Source: Paenibacillus oryzae (lineage in GTDB: Bacteria > Bacillota > Bacilli > Paenibacillales > Paenibacillaceae). From it: DNA of 64,000 bases. Below the pieces are notes generated by a model. It worked only from the letters and a program-made list of their open reading frames with translations. It was not told the origin of the DNA and ran no database searches. The DNA lies in NCBI RefSeq assembly GCF_001675045.1, contig NZ_LYPA01000064.1, positions 372,001-436,000 on the forward strand, in the 5' to 3' direction. Position numbers and translations under genes: made by a program. This document shows, piece after piece, positions 50,305 through 59,126 of the stretch (position 1 is its first letter; each line of letters starts with the position of its first letter).

Positions 50305-51393
50305 ATGAATGAAACACCATTAGCCCGGCTGGAAGCCGGACTGACGGCGCAAGGCCTTGATGCCGCGCTGATCACGGACCCCAAGCACATTTATTATTTA
50401 ACCGGCTTTGCAAGCAATCCGCATGAGCGTTTTCTCGGACTTATCCTGACCCCCGGACAAGAGCCGCTGTTGATCGTACCTGCTCTTGACGCCGATGACG
50501 CCGCAGCGGCCTCGTCTGTCAAAAATATCGCCACACACTCCGATACGGATAATCCCTATTCCCTGCTGCATCGTTATCAGGGGCAGCTAAAAAAGATGGG
50601 ACTGGAAAAGGATTATGTTACAGTATCCCGCTACGAGCAGCTGACCGCTGCGCTTGGTTCCGTTGAATTTGCGGATATCGGCTCTCTTCTACGTTCGCTG
50701 CGGGTGAAGAAAACCCCGAAAGAGGTCGTGCGAATCCGCCGCGCGATTGCTTTAATCGAAGAGGTTCTTACGCAAGGCTTGTCTCATGTACGCGCAGGCG
50801 TTACCGAAATCGAGCTGGTTGCCGAGATGGAATACCGAATGAAGAAGCTGGGAGCTGACGGTCCTTCCTTTGATACGATGGTATTGTCGGGACCAAAAAC
50901 AGGCTTGCCCCATGGAACGCCCGGAGATCGAAAGCTTCAGCATGGCGATTTGCTGATGTTTGATATGGGCGTGTACGCCGAGGGCTATGCCTCCGATATT
51001 ACCCGCACCTTTGCATTCGGCGCTGTTTCTCCCGAGTTAAAAAAAATGTATGACACTGTGCTGGAGGCTAACCTGGCTGCGATTCGCGCCGCGAAACCCG
51101 GCCTGCCCTGCGCCGATGTAGACCGTGCCGCACGAGCGGTCATTGAAGCCGCAGGCTATGGGGAACGTTTCGTTCATCGGGTCGGGCATGGGCTTGGCCT
51201 TGATATTCATGAATATCCCTCCTTACATGCACAAAACCAGGACCCGTTGCAGGAAGGCTGCGTGTTTACAATCGAACCCGGCATCTATATTGCCGGGGCC
51301 GGCGGCGTACGTATTGAGGATGACGTAATTGTTACCTCCAACGGAGTCGAGGTATTAACCAGCTATCCGAAGGAGCTAATCATTTTGGGATAA
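50305..51393 (+). CDS. Xaa-Pro peptidase (M24 family, aminopeptidase P/prolidase type)
   Basis: 362 residues. The N-terminal creatinase-like domain (LARLEAGLTAQGLDAALITDPKHIYYLTGF) is followed by the M24 pita-bread domain with five metal ligands: D and D (MFDMGVYAEGYASDITRTF), H (HRVGHGLGLDIHEYP), E (FTIEPGIY) and E (VRIEDDVIV). It removes or splits peptides at proline in the cytosol with two Mn2+ or Co2+ ions. GAAAGGTGG lies ahead of ATG 50305. It lies between tRNA-Leu copies 2 and 3. Confidence 0.95.
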   Translation: MNETPLARLEAGLTAQGLDAALITDPKHIYYLTGFASNPHERFLGLILTPGQEPLLIVPALDADDAAAASSVKNIATHSDTDNPYSLLHRYQGQLKKMGLEKDYVTVSRYEQLTAALGSVEFADIGSLLRSLRVKKTPKEVVRIRRAIALIEEVLTQGLSHVRAGVTEIELVAEMEYRMKKLGADGPSFDTMVLSGPKTGLPHGTPGDRKLQHGDLLMFDMGVYAEGYASDITRTFAFGAVSPELKKMYDTVLEANLAAIRAAKPGLPCADVDRAARAVIEAAGYGERFVHRVGHGLGLDIHEYPSLHAQNQDPLQEGCVFTIEPGIYIAGAGGVRIEDDVIVTSNGVEVLTSYPKELIILG

Positions 51394-51518
51394 ATGGACT
51401 TATGCGTGCATCCGCATGAGGGCCACAATTGGCAGCATGCCTTCCTCTCATTATCAGTATGTTGTTGGCATGTGCCCATTTACGTTGTCCATATGTTGAT
51501 GCGGCCAACGGACAAAAA

Positions 51519-51592
51519 CGTCCATCAGCTCGCCATTCCAAACCACATTTTTACACAAAATGTGGTTTGGAGGAGCTGCAACGGACGTTTTT
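51519..51592 (+). terminator. Long nested hairpin with T run downstream of the Xaa-Pro peptidase
   Basis: The core is a perfect 14-bp stem, CCAAACCACATTTT (51538-51551) with AAAATGTGGTTTGG (51557-51570). CAGCTC/GAGCTG and CGTCC/GGACG extend it outward, and TTTTTT follows. Similar GGACGTTTTT words recur at 51583 and about 51633. It may be a terminator made from an intergenic repeat. The remainder of 51394-51719 shows no gene. Confidence 0.7.
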
Positions 51593-51719
51593 TACCGCTA
51601 TACTTCAAAAATCCAAGTATTATGGCGGGTAATGGACGTTTTTGTCTGCTGCCAATTTGTCTTTTATCCACCCATTTTATACAAATATGCCTACGTGAAT
51701 AGAAGCTTTCTTTTTCTAT

Positions 51720-53678
51720 TTAAACACTTCCGTTTGCGGAACGTATAGTTTCAATAAGATTTTTGCTTTTGAGCTGTGCTACCGAATAACGCATCGTTCC
51801 CCATGTAATTGCAAATAAAAACAGCGTGCATAAAATAATGGAGAACCATGGAAATGTATATTCAAATTGTACAGAAACCAAAACTGCCTTATAAATCAGA
51901 AATGAGAAAACAACGCCCAAAGGCAGCCCTATCAAAAGTGATTTTAATGAACATAACAGGCTTTCCAGATTTAGCATTCGTTTCAACCCATCATATGACA
52001 TCCCCGCGCTTTGTAAAATGGCAAATTCTTGAGCACGAGAACGTACGTTTACTGAGATTGTACTAATGACATTAGTTAAACCGATTAACGTTAGCATACC
52101 GATAAATCCATAGGTAAACATCAAAATCAAATCGGCTAAATTGCGCAATGTTTCATTGGTTCTTTTAGCATCTATTATTTCCAGGAACATTCCGTTTTCT
52201 CTACTCCATAAGTCCAATTCATTAACGATGCTTCCGGCATATTGCATGAACCCCTCTGTATGCTGCGGATTTACAAACCACGAATAATTAATTGCATCGA
52301 GTTTGGGTACCAAGATGTTAATATCGGTAGTCTCGACATCATACATCATCTCATCGGGCACCTGCTCTTGCTTCAATTCACCATGCAGAGGCAACTGAAT
52401 AGCCGAGTTGTGGTCATCTACTAAAGTTAACGCCTGAAAATTCCATACAAAAGGGGCGTATTCATGCAGCTCCAGTTCTGTTCCATCACCAATGCCTACA
52501 TAATAGCTGTTATGATTAATTAATAGATTGGAGCCGAGTGGAACTCCTGCTTGCTGGCATAGCAGATTGTAATGTTTTGTGTCGGTTACGATGAGGCGAA
52601 CCGGAAGCGTATAGCCCGATGAATCATGGGTATAGCCAAAGCAGTTGAGGGAATCGCGCATTTCCGGGGTAACCGAATCAAGCTTTATAAACGATTGATA
52701 AACAAGGTTATTGCTGCCAAGCCCAAATACATCGGTGTCTGGAAAGTCGCGCATTTTTTCGGTAATCTGCTCTCCATAGCTATTGTTAATAAAAGCATCA
52801 TTCGCACGGCTTGAAAGCTTAACGACAACATCGGCGCCAGCGTTTGCTCCCGCGTTTAATAAAACGGTTGTTTCTGTCATCATTGTTCCAAAACTGTTCA
52901 CAATAATAAAGAGAACGATACTCGCGGCAAGCGAAACAACCGCTGTACGGTAATTGCGCTTGCTGCGTTTCAGGGATTTAACTGCAAGCTCGCCCTCAAA
53001 TCCAAACCATCTTTGAATAAAGGGGCTTGTACGAAGCTGTCTTGCTTTAATCTTTATATCTCCTGCTCCTCGAATGGCGTCGATAGCAGCAATTTTTGCT
53101 GCTTTTCTAGCGGGTACCCATGCTGATATCAAGACCGTTATAAAGGCAACAAGTGCGGACAAAAAAATGGCCTGCCAGGATACAACAAAATCAACGGCGA
53201 GAACAACTCCGGAATCCGTAAATAAAAGCTCCCCAAATCCGGTAAGATACATACTGGCGATTTTCAGCCCCACAAACTCTACAAGCAATCCAAAGACAAT
53301 ACCCAAAGGAATACCTGCACAACAAAGCAGGATGCCTTCATAAAGAACAGTCTCAATGATTTGCTTTTTTGTAGCGCCGACACTTTTAAGTATGCCAAAT
53401 TGTACAGTGCGTTCACTCGCACTGACACGAAAAGCATTAGATACAACAATTACTGAAAAAGTAATGACCAATATTTCCAAAGCTATAGCCATAAAAATCA
53501 GAGTAATGCTATAAAATATTTTATTTTGCAGCCCGGAGAATGCTTCAATTCCACTTGCAACAAAACCGCTTACGGCAGTTATCATGGCCGTTGACAACAT
53601 AATGCCAATAAGTGTCCAAATCGTGCGATTGCGGGTGACGGCAAGTTGGCTGTAAGCCAATTGTGCAGTAAGCTTCAC
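51720..53678 (-). CDS. FtsX-domain ABC-transporter permease (BceB/MacB-like)
   Basis: 652 residues with two FtsX permease blocks. The first has helices near residues 20, 60, 110 and 165 (ASERTVQFGILKSVGATKKQIIE coupling loop, SWVPARKAAKIAAIDAIRG). A large extracellular region (about 265-500) follows, then the second block (RSRAQEFAILQSAGMSYDGLKRMLNLESLL coupling loop). It is a transport or sensing partner of the ATPase gene, which overlaps its start by four bases. Members handle antimicrobial peptides or lipoproteins. The gene is AT-richer than the rest of the window. Confidence 0.9.
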   Translation of the reverse strand: MKLTAQLAYSQLAVTRNRTIWTLIGIMLSTAMITAVSGFVASGIEAFSGLQNKIFYSITLIFMAIALEILVITFSVIVVSNAFRVSASERTVQFGILKSVGATKKQIIETVLYEGILLCCAGIPLGIVFGLLVEFVGLKIASMYLTGFGELLFTDSGVVLAVDFVVSWQAIFLSALVAFITVLISAWVPARKAAKIAAIDAIRGAGDIKIKARQLRTSPFIQRWFGFEGELAVKSLKRSKRNYRTAVVSLAASIVLFIIVNSFGTMMTETTVLLNAGANAGADVVVKLSSRANDAFINNSYGEQITEKMRDFPDTDVFGLGSNNLVYQSFIKLDSVTPEMRDSLNCFGYTHDSSGYTLPVRLIVTDTKHYNLLCQQAGVPLGSNLLINHNSYYVGIGDGTELELHEYAPFVWNFQALTLVDDHNSAIQLPLHGELKQEQVPDEMMYDVETTDINILVPKLDAINYSWFVNPQHTEGFMQYAGSIVNELDLWSRENGMFLEIIDAKRTNETLRNLADLILMFTYGFIGMLTLIGLTNVISTISVNVRSRAQEFAILQSAGMSYDGLKRMLNLESLLCSLKSLLIGLPLGVVFSFLIYKAVLVSVQFEYTFPWFSIILCTLFLFAITWGTMRYSVAQLKSKNLIETIRSANGSV

Positions 53679-54358
53679 TGACGTATCACCTCGTCTTTTA
53701 GAATGTTGCCATCGCCTATGGTAATCACCCTGTCCGCTTGTAAGGCAATCTGTTCATCATGCGTAATGATAAGGAGTGTTTGATTGTAACGCTTGTTTGA
53801 TAACTTGAGAAGATCAATAATATCACGACTGGATTTGCTATCAAGATTGCCAGTGGGCTCGTCTGCAAGAATAATAGCAGGGTCATTGATTAAAGCTCTG
53901 CCGATTGCAACTCTTTGCTGCTGTCCCCCGGAAAGTTCATTGGGCAAATGATTATTGCGATTAGACAAACCGATAGTCTCAAGAATGGCCTTTAGCTTAT
54001 CATGATCCGGCTTGCGATTATCAAGCAAGCGGGGCAGCATAATGTTTTCTTCAGCCGTCAGTGTGGGAATCAAATTGTAGAATTGGTAGATAACTCCGAT
54101 ATTTCTCCGACGAAAAATGGACATCTCGCTCTCATCCAGTTTGTGGATTTCATTTCCATCAATGGAGACGCTTCCGGATGTGGGGCGGTCAACACCGCCA
54201 ATCAGGTGCATAAGCGTTGATTTACCAGATCCAGATGTCCCGACTATCGCTACAAATTCTCCTTTTTCCACACTAAAGCTCACACCATTTAATGCTGTTA
54301 CGATTGTCGTTTCTTTGCCGTATATTTTTGTTAGCTCACTGACCTGTAAAATTGACAT
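53675..54358 (-). CDS. ABC-transporter ATPase (MacB/BceA type)
   Basis: 227 residues from ATG 54358 (GAAGGAG site eight bases upstream; ATG 54400 has none). Walker [13 protein letters not shown]-loop ([17 protein letters not shown]), signature [15 protein letters not shown], Walker [14 protein letters not shown] and H-loop LLIITHDE are all present. It drives the FtsX permease, whose gene overlaps it by four bases. Confidence 0.97.
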   Translation of the reverse strand: MSILQVSELTKIYGKETTIVTALNGVSFSVEKGEFVAIVGTSGSGKSTLMHLIGGVDRPTSGSVSIDGNEIHKLDESEMSIFRRRNIGVIYQFYNLIPTLTAEENIMLPRLLDNRKPDHDKLKAILETIGLSNRNNHLPNELSGGQQQRVAIGRALINDPAIILADEPTGNLDSKSSRDIIDLLKLSNKRYNQTLLIITHDEQIALQADRVITIGDGNILKDEVIRQ

Positions 54359-54450
54359 TTGTTTTTCTCCTTCTCTCTTTGATAAGAAAAACGATAACAA
54401 GTTAAAATGACTTTACGGTGACTTTTACGTTATTGAAAATGACGGATTAT

Positions 54451-55272
54451 TCATTTAAAAAACTTGAGCGTAAAAACTGCGCCAGTATCATTTCCCCTAT
54501 CAATTCGAATATCGCCATTTTGACCTCTCATTATAGCAAGAGCCAGCGGTAGCCCGATGCCATACCCCTCCTTGCGTCGTGATCCTTTATATTTTTTAAA
54601 TGCATTTGAAATTTCAGCATTAGTCATTCCCGCTCCGCTATCTATAACGGAAATCCATGTGCAAATAGGATTAGTGCCCATATCCAGGCGTATAATCCCG
54701 CCTTCCGGAGAATGCTCAGAGGCATTTTTGATAATATTGGTCAATGCTTCCGCAGTCCAGCGCATATCACAGAAAAAAACCGTTTCATTATTGACTTCAA
54801 CCTTTTGATTTTTTACATCAAGAACTATTTTCAAAGGTTCAAGGGCGAGGTTGATGAGTAAGGGGGATTGAATTCTTTCTCTTGAAAATCGGATGATGCC
54901 TGCGTCTATTTTTGCCATTTTTAAAAATGCAGATACAAGCCAGTCCATTCGAGCCAGGCTCAATTTTATATTAGTAATAAACTCCGCCTGTTTATCCGAA
55001 GGTGCGCTATCCAATAAATCAATCATAATTAACATGGAAGTAAGCGGCGTTTTCAACTGATGAGAAATATTAGTTAACATATCAACCATAAGTTTTTGGT
55101 CACGCTCGAGTACATTAACCTGCTCGCTTCTGCGATTTGCCAGGGTATGAATATCATTTTTAAGCATAGAAAAAAGATCGGATCGATTATCGCGCAAGTC
55201 AATATCTTGACCATCAATAATTTTTCGAATGTCCTCGGATAACTTTTTTATTTCACGTTTTCTAATCCACAC
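54451..55272 (-). CDS. Sensor histidine kinase without membrane segments
   Basis: 273 residues from GTG 55272, overlapping the response-regulator gene by 11 bp. It begins in a linker helix (REIKKLSEDIRKIIDGQDIDLRDNRSDLFSMLKNDIHTLANRR), then HisKA with phospho-His in MLTNISHQLKTPLTSML and a HATPase domain (NIIKNASEHS, DSGAGM, GYGIGLPLALAI). Related kinases of RR-HK-ABC modules have two helices at the N-terminus; here they are absent, so sensing must come through the transporter or another protein. Confidence 0.93.
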   Translation of the reverse strand: MWIRKREIKKLSEDIRKIIDGQDIDLRDNRSDLFSMLKNDIHTLANRRSEQVNVLERDQKLMVDMLTNISHQLKTPLTSMLIMIDLLDSAPSDKQAEFITNIKLSLARMDWLVSAFLKMAKIDAGIIRFSRERIQSPLLINLALEPLKIVLDVKNQKVEVNNETVFFCDMRWTAEALTNIIKNASEHSPEGGIIRLDMGTNPICTWISVIDSGAGMTNAEISNAFKKYKGSRRKEGYGIGLPLALAIMRGQNGDIRIDRGNDTGAVFTLKFFK

Positions 55273-55921
55273 GGTAGCCTATCCCCCTAACCGTTTTAAT
55301 CTCCAATGCATCCCCGAGCTTTTCCCGTAACCGCTTGATATATACGGTCAATGTATTATCCTCTACAAAATTACCCGTTGAATCCCAAATATGCTCCAAA
55401 ATCTGCAGCCGGGTCAGCAATTGACCTTTATTTTGTGCAAATGTCAGCAATAAGCGATATTCCAAAGCGGTTAGTTCAATCAGTGTTTTGTTCATATACG
55501 TTTTTCCCGCTGCCGTATCAATTGTAATGCCGCCTAAACTTAAAACAGTTGTTTGGCTTGCTTCGCTATAGAGGCTGAGTGTACGTTTTATTCTTGCAAA
55601 AAGCTCGCGCAAGCGAAATGGTTTTATTATATAATCAGCGGCGCCTGACTCAAAAGCCCGGACTATGTTCCCTTCATCATCAACAACCGTTAAAAAAATA
55701 ATGGCCGTATCTGTGGCTTTAAGCATTTCTTTTACATCAAACCCGCTTCCATCCGGCAGTTGCATATCCAGTATAGCAAGATCGAATCTATTCTCCAGTA
55801 TGTGCATTTGGGCTTCGCATACACTATTGCCGTGGATGACAGCGTAACCTTCTTGCTCAAGTGCGTATACAAGCCCAGAGACAATGATTGGATCATCTTC
55901 AACAAGTAAGATACGTTTCAA
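55262..55921 (-). CDS. OmpR-family response regulator
   Basis: 219 residues. The receiver (MKRILLVEDDPIIVSGLVYAL, acceptor Asp in LAILDMQLPDGSG, K in IIKPF) precedes a winged-helix output domain (LTALEYRLLLTFAQNKGQLLTRLQILEHIWDSTGNFVEDNTLTVYIKRLREKLG). It is the first gene of the regulator/kinase/ATPase/permease module and is expected to activate the transporter genes, from which it is separated only by the kinase gene and a 92-bp gap. Confidence 0.96.
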   Translation of the reverse strand: MKRILLVEDDPIIVSGLVYALEQEGYAVIHGNSVCEAQMHILENRFDLAILDMQLPDGSGFDVKEMLKATDTAIIFLTVVDDEGNIVRAFESGAADYIIKPFRLRELFARIKRTLSLYSEASQTTVLSLGGITIDTAAGKTYMNKTLIELTALEYRLLLTFAQNKGQLLTRLQILEHIWDSTGNFVEDNTLTVYIKRLREKLGDALEIKTVRGIGYRVD

Positions 55922-56074
55922 AGGTCAACAGCCTCCATTCCTTCTTCAAAACATCTTTAACGCAAATAAGCAGCACCTGTCGAGGCACTGCAAACTTCAG
56001 TTACTCATTCACATATGAAAAAAGCCGCATCTTCATTGGTTTGGTACCAATAAAAATACAGCTTACACTTTAAA

Positions 56075-56158
56075 TGCGGTCGAGAGGACTCGAACCTCCA
56101 CGTCATTGCTGACACTAGAACCTGAATCTAGCGCGTCTGCCAATTCCGCCACGACCGC
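56075..56158 (-). tRNA. tRNA-Leu (anticodon CAG), copy 3
   Basis: The body is identical to copy 1, including acceptor GCGGTCG/CGACCGC, anticodon loop TTCAGGT and the variable arm. CCA is not encoded, as in copy 2. Downstream on the minus strand, an ATTGGT/ACCAAT stem and a GATGCGGCTTTTTT tract may terminate it. Confidence 0.97.
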
Positions 56159-56180
56159 ATATTTAGTTACGAAAAATAAT

Positions 56181-56209
56181 ATTTTACTATATATTCACGT
56201 TTGCGTCAA
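56181..56209 (-). promoter_or_regulatory. Promoter of tRNA-Leu copy 3
   Basis: On the minus strand TTGACG (56204-56209) and TAAAAT (56181-56186) are 17 bp apart; the following TATTATTTTTCGT is shared with copy 2. Confidence 0.75.
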
Positions 56210-56251
56210 CATTTTTTTATCGAGTTCCACGTAAATGATATGGTAAACAAA

Positions 56252-56719
56252 CTAATCAAACAAGTCGCCTAATACATCCAGCATATTTTTTTTCTTTTTT
56301 GGTCTGCCATATTTATCGTAGCCATATTTCCCTTGGCCCCCATATTTATCATTACGATATTGGCCTTTGCCGTAATACTCCTGGCCGTAGCCTTCGTTGC
56401 CGGAACCGCCTTGCGGATAACCTGCGTTTGGAGGAGCTTGTCCAAAGACCGGCGATTGATTCGGGTAACTGCTTCCTTGCGGCTGCTTGGACGGAGCATT
56501 GTATGGATTTCCCGCTCCGGGACTGCCTTGTGGAAACGGCTCATAAGCCTGACGCTCCAGCCGCTCGTAGTCATCACGCACCTCGCGAACGCCCTGCATC
56601 AGCTTCTCCAATTCGCCTCGATCCAGCCAGACGCCTTTGCAGTCCGGGCAAACGTCGATCAATACATCATCCTTAACGACTTCCCTCATCCGCACATCAT
56701 CGCAAACCGGACATTTCAT
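56252..56719 (-). CDS. TFIIB-type zinc-ribbon protein with Gly/Tyr-rich tail
   Basis: 155 residues. MKCPVC...VCPDCKGVWLDRGELEKLM is the zf-TFIIB zinc ribbon (four cysteines). A long low-complexity tail rich in P, G, Q, N and Y follows (YGQEYYGKGQYRNDKYGGQGKYGYDKYG), then a basic patch and a C-terminal LDVLGDLFD. The tail looks intrinsically disordered and might support phase separation or RNA binding. GGGAGG precedes ATG 56719. Function unknown. Confidence 0.9.
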   Translation of the reverse strand: MKCPVCDDVRMREVVKDDVLIDVCPDCKGVWLDRGELEKLMQGVREVRDDYERLERQAYEPFPQGSPGAGNPYNAPSKQPQGSSYPNQSPVFGQAPPNAGYPQGGSGNEGYGQEYYGKGQYRNDKYGGQGKYGYDKYGRPKKKKNMLDVLGDLFD

Positions 56720-56760
56720 TGGACACTCTCCTCCCGATTGTTAAACCATTTCAACAAATA

Positions 56761-57009
56761 TTATAAGGATGGCCGTTCCTCGGATTCTGGCAGATATTGA
56801 TAAGAGCGGCTAAGCTTTACTACCCGTCTGCTGGGCTTGCGAATCACGACAGAAGAGTCGTCCCAAGCTACCACAATGCCCAAAACATCGTTGCTTTCAA
56901 TCCCGTCCCTGACGACTCTGACCGTTTCACCCGATTGGCGGAACCGGTCCAACTGCTCCTCGGCTACCATAACTTCCCTCCCAAAAATGTGCAAAGCAAG
57001 CTGCTTCAT
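56761..57009 (-). CDS. Small conserved protein, unknown (82 aa)
   Basis: ATG 57009 (MKQLALHIFGREVMVAEEQLDRFRQSGETVRVVRDGIESNDVLGIVVAWDDSSVVIRKP in sequence) is a likely start, with ATG 57015 a close alternative; neither has a strong ribosome site. Alternating hydrophobic residues suggest a small beta-barrel, and RRVVKLSRSYQYLPES closes it. No family recognised. It lies 42 bp upstream of the zinc-ribbon gene on the same strand. Confidence 0.65.
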   Translation of the reverse strand: MKQLALHIFGREVMVAEEQLDRFRQSGETVRVVRDGIESNDVLGIVVAWDDSSVVIRKPSRRVVKLSRSYQYLPESEERPSL

Positions 57010-57072
57010 ATACATTAACTTAAGTTTGTACAAATAACATACTTCGTAAGCATAAAAGAAAGCCCTGTGCGA

Positions 57073-57111
57073 CAACAAAACCTCAATGTTTGCATACGCA
57101 AAACATTGAGG
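57073..57111 (-). terminator. Terminator downstream of the 106-residue gene
   Basis: On the minus strand CCTCAATGTT pairs with AACATTGAGG around a GCGTATGC-like loop (itself GCA/TGC paired), followed by TTTTGTT. Confidence 0.85.
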
Positions 57112-57167
57112 TCCGTTTCAAACCTAACTACATTATTTATTCGCACCCGCCGGCAGCTTGCGCGATA

Positions 57168-57488
57168 TTATCCTACATGCTCCTTGGAGTCATTGGTTTC
57201 ATACCATTCATCCAACACACGGGATGACATAACCCGCTTGCCGATATAATCGACTTGTTTTTCCGAAAACTGTTCGTGCCATTCCATGGAGAGCTCTTCG
57301 CACAACTTAACAATCGTCAGCAGCTCCGACCATGCAACATAACGTTTGTACCAGAAAAACTGCGGATGTTCAATCATATAAGGATACAGGTCGTCAAACT
57401 CCGTATGCTTGCAATCCAATGCCCTCTCGAAGTGCGTTTTGGCATCGGCCAGCTTCAACTGAATAAAATCAGGTGACATTTCCCCCAT
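57168..57488 (-). CDS. Conserved hypothetical protein, helical (106 aa)
   Basis: 106 residues from ATG 57488, with GGGAGG seven to eight bases upstream. Long amphipathic helices rich in aromatic residues (FFWYKRYVAWSELLTIVKLCEELSMEWHEQF) suggest a soluble helical protein. There are no cysteine motifs, no signal peptide and no recognisable domain. It is a single gene with its own terminator. Confidence 0.75.
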   Translation of the reverse strand: MGEMSPDFIQLKLADAKTHFERALDCKHTEFDDLYPYMIEHPQFFWYKRYVAWSELLTIVKLCEELSMEWHEQFSEKQVDYIGKRVMSSRVLDEWYETNDSKEHVG

Positions 57489-57570
57489 CTCTTGTGCCTC
57501 CCCTCGATCACTTAACCCCTATTATAAGCCATAATCAAGCTGCGGAAAAGAGCTAACGCACTGGTACATC

Positions 57571-58140
57571 TTACTCAAAATGAATTTCGCCGTTCTCCAG
57601 CGACTTGATTTTGACCAGGGATTCTACGTTGATGCCTTGCTCTCTCAATGTTCGACCGCCGGCTTGAAATGATTTTTCGACTACGATGCCCATACCTGCC
57701 AGCTTGGCGCCGGAGCGTTCAATAATTTTGATTAATCCCCGAGCCGCATCGCCGTTAGCTATAATATCATCAATAAACAATACATGATCATCCTTGGACA
57801 AAAACTGCTTGGAGACCATAATGTCGGTAACCATTCCCTTTGTAAAAGATGGCACGCGTTCGCAATACGCGTCCGGGTCGGCAATAAGCGTTTTTTTGCG
57901 TCTGGCGAATACCAGCGGAACGCTAAGCACATAGGCTGTGGCAAACGCCGCAGGAATGCCGGATGATTCAACCGTTATAACCTTAGTTATTTTTTGCTCG
58001 CGGAATCGATTGGCGAACTCCTGTCCCATCTCCATCGTCAATGCCGGGTCGACCTGATGATTGATGATGGCGTCCATCCTCAATACATCATTTGACAAAA
58101 CTGACGATTCTTCCAAAATACGCTGCTTCAACTTTTCCAT
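57571..58140 (-). CDS. xpt: Xanthine phosphoribosyltransferase
   Basis: 189 residues from ATG 58140, with GGAG nine bases upstream; the longer frame to 58377 is not supported. It matches Bacillus Xpt throughout: MEKLKQRILEESSVLSNDVLRMDAIINHQVDPALTMEMGQEFA, ITKVITVESSGIPAA and the PRPP loop VLFIDDIIANGDAARGL. It salvages xanthine to XMP. In Bacillus xpt is followed by pbuX and preceded by a purine riboswitch; here no transporter gene and no riboswitch-like sequence were found. Confidence 0.95.
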   Translation of the reverse strand: MEKLKQRILEESSVLSNDVLRMDAIINHQVDPALTMEMGQEFANRFREQKITKVITVESSGIPAAFATAYVLSVPLVFARRKKTLIADPDAYCERVPSFTKGMVTDIMVSKQFLSKDDHVLFIDDIIANGDAARGLIKIIERSGAKLAGMGIVVEKSFQAGGRTLREQGINVESLVKIKSLENGEIHFE

Positions 58141-58347
58141 ATTCATAACCTCCGCCAATAATCCCTTTCCGATAAAGTACCATAGGATGAGCAAAATGCG
58201 CAACCTGACATCACAACCGGACGCCATAAAACCGATAAATAAAATAAAGAGGCTATTCATTTGCCAAAATGCCGAAAAAGCAAGCAACCTCCGGCACCTG
58301 CCATGCGTTAAATATAATAAGAGAAAACCTTGCTGGGAGGAAACCAT

Positions 58348-59031
58348 ATGAAAATCAAAAAAACGTATTATCATCATGTTATGCAGTGGGCAGCATTATC
58401 GGCCCTGCTTCTCCTTCTGGCAAGCTGCCAAAGCGCTCCGCAGAATACTACGGTTAAGCCGGAAAGCATTCCTGAAGCAAGCGAAGCCGCAAAAGGACCC
58501 CAGCAAGCGTACCTCGAGAGCAGCCAAGAGGAAGAAGCAGAAGAAGAGCAGACGGAATGGAGTAATCAAGCCGAAGATATTGAAGGTCACAGCTCGGCGG
58601 AAACCTCTTCATTAAACAAAAACAAGCGCGATGAATCCAATCTATGGGAAGATGGAAACCCACAGCTTGGCGGTGTTCTTATTGGCAGCACAAAAAAGCA
58701 GCTTGAGAAGCAATTTGGACAAGCTCTGGACAGCTATAAGCTGGAGGACGGCAAGGAGCAGATAACGATATACGAATACAGCGGCTTTTCTGTCGGCTTT
58801 GGACCGGACGGCACCGTCAGTCTGGTTGAAATCTATGACAGCGAGGTGGATTCAGGGCTCAACGGCCTGGTTGTTGGCGATCCCCGCGAAACTGCTATCA
58901 AGCTGCTGGGGCAGCCTGGATCGCAAAGCGGCTATTTGCTGACCTACTCCGACGATGACGCCTCCTTGCGGCTGGATGTTGATCCCTCCACCAACGAAAT
59001 TGTATCCATCAAGCTAATCGCAAGCAGCTGA
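58348..59031 (+). CDS. Lipoprotein of unknown function
   Basis: 227 residues from ATG 58348 (GGGAGG site). A signal peptide ends in the lipobox LLASC, so the mature protein is lipid-anchored at residue 26 or so. An acidic, Glu-rich spacer (about 40-95, EEEAEEEQTEWSN) leads to a C-terminal domain (GGVLIGSTKKQLEKQFGQALDSYKLEDGKEQITIYEYSGFSVGFGPDGTV, then GDPRETAIKLLGQPGS) that resembles two SmpA/OmlA- or DUF4309-like repeats. It lies 95 bp upstream of the YkvI-like transporter gene. Confidence 0.85.
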   Translation: MKIKKTYYHHVMQWAALSALLLLLASCQSAPQNTTVKPESIPEASEAAKGPQQAYLESSQEEEAEEEQTEWSNQAEDIEGHSSAETSSLNKNKRDESNLWEDGNPQLGGVLIGSTKKQLEKQFGQALDSYKLEDGKEQITIYEYSGFSVGFGPDGTVSLVEIYDSEVDSGLNGLVVGDPRETAIKLLGQPGSQSGYLLTYSDDDASLRLDVDPSTNEIVSIKLIASS

Positions 59032-59126
59032 TCGCCCCCCTCCATTTTTCAGCTTTTAGGCATGTCCCGCTTTTCCCGCACATACCCTCTTTAATATAGG
59101 CAAGAGGGATCGGAGGGAACGCGGGC

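Noticed and set aside
56010..56075. Antitermination structure between tRNA-Leu copy 3 and GATGCGGC
   Set aside because: The tRNA 3' end can pair with ATGCGG downstream, but this follows from the tRNA sequence and there is no leader-type alternative.
23053..56158. Prophage or integrative element attached at tRNA-Leu
   Set aside because: There is no integrase, phage structural gene or attachment-site duplication beyond the tRNA copies themselves.
58141..58347. Purine riboswitch upstream of xpt
   Set aside because: No match to the conserved purine aptamer junctions and no long leader.
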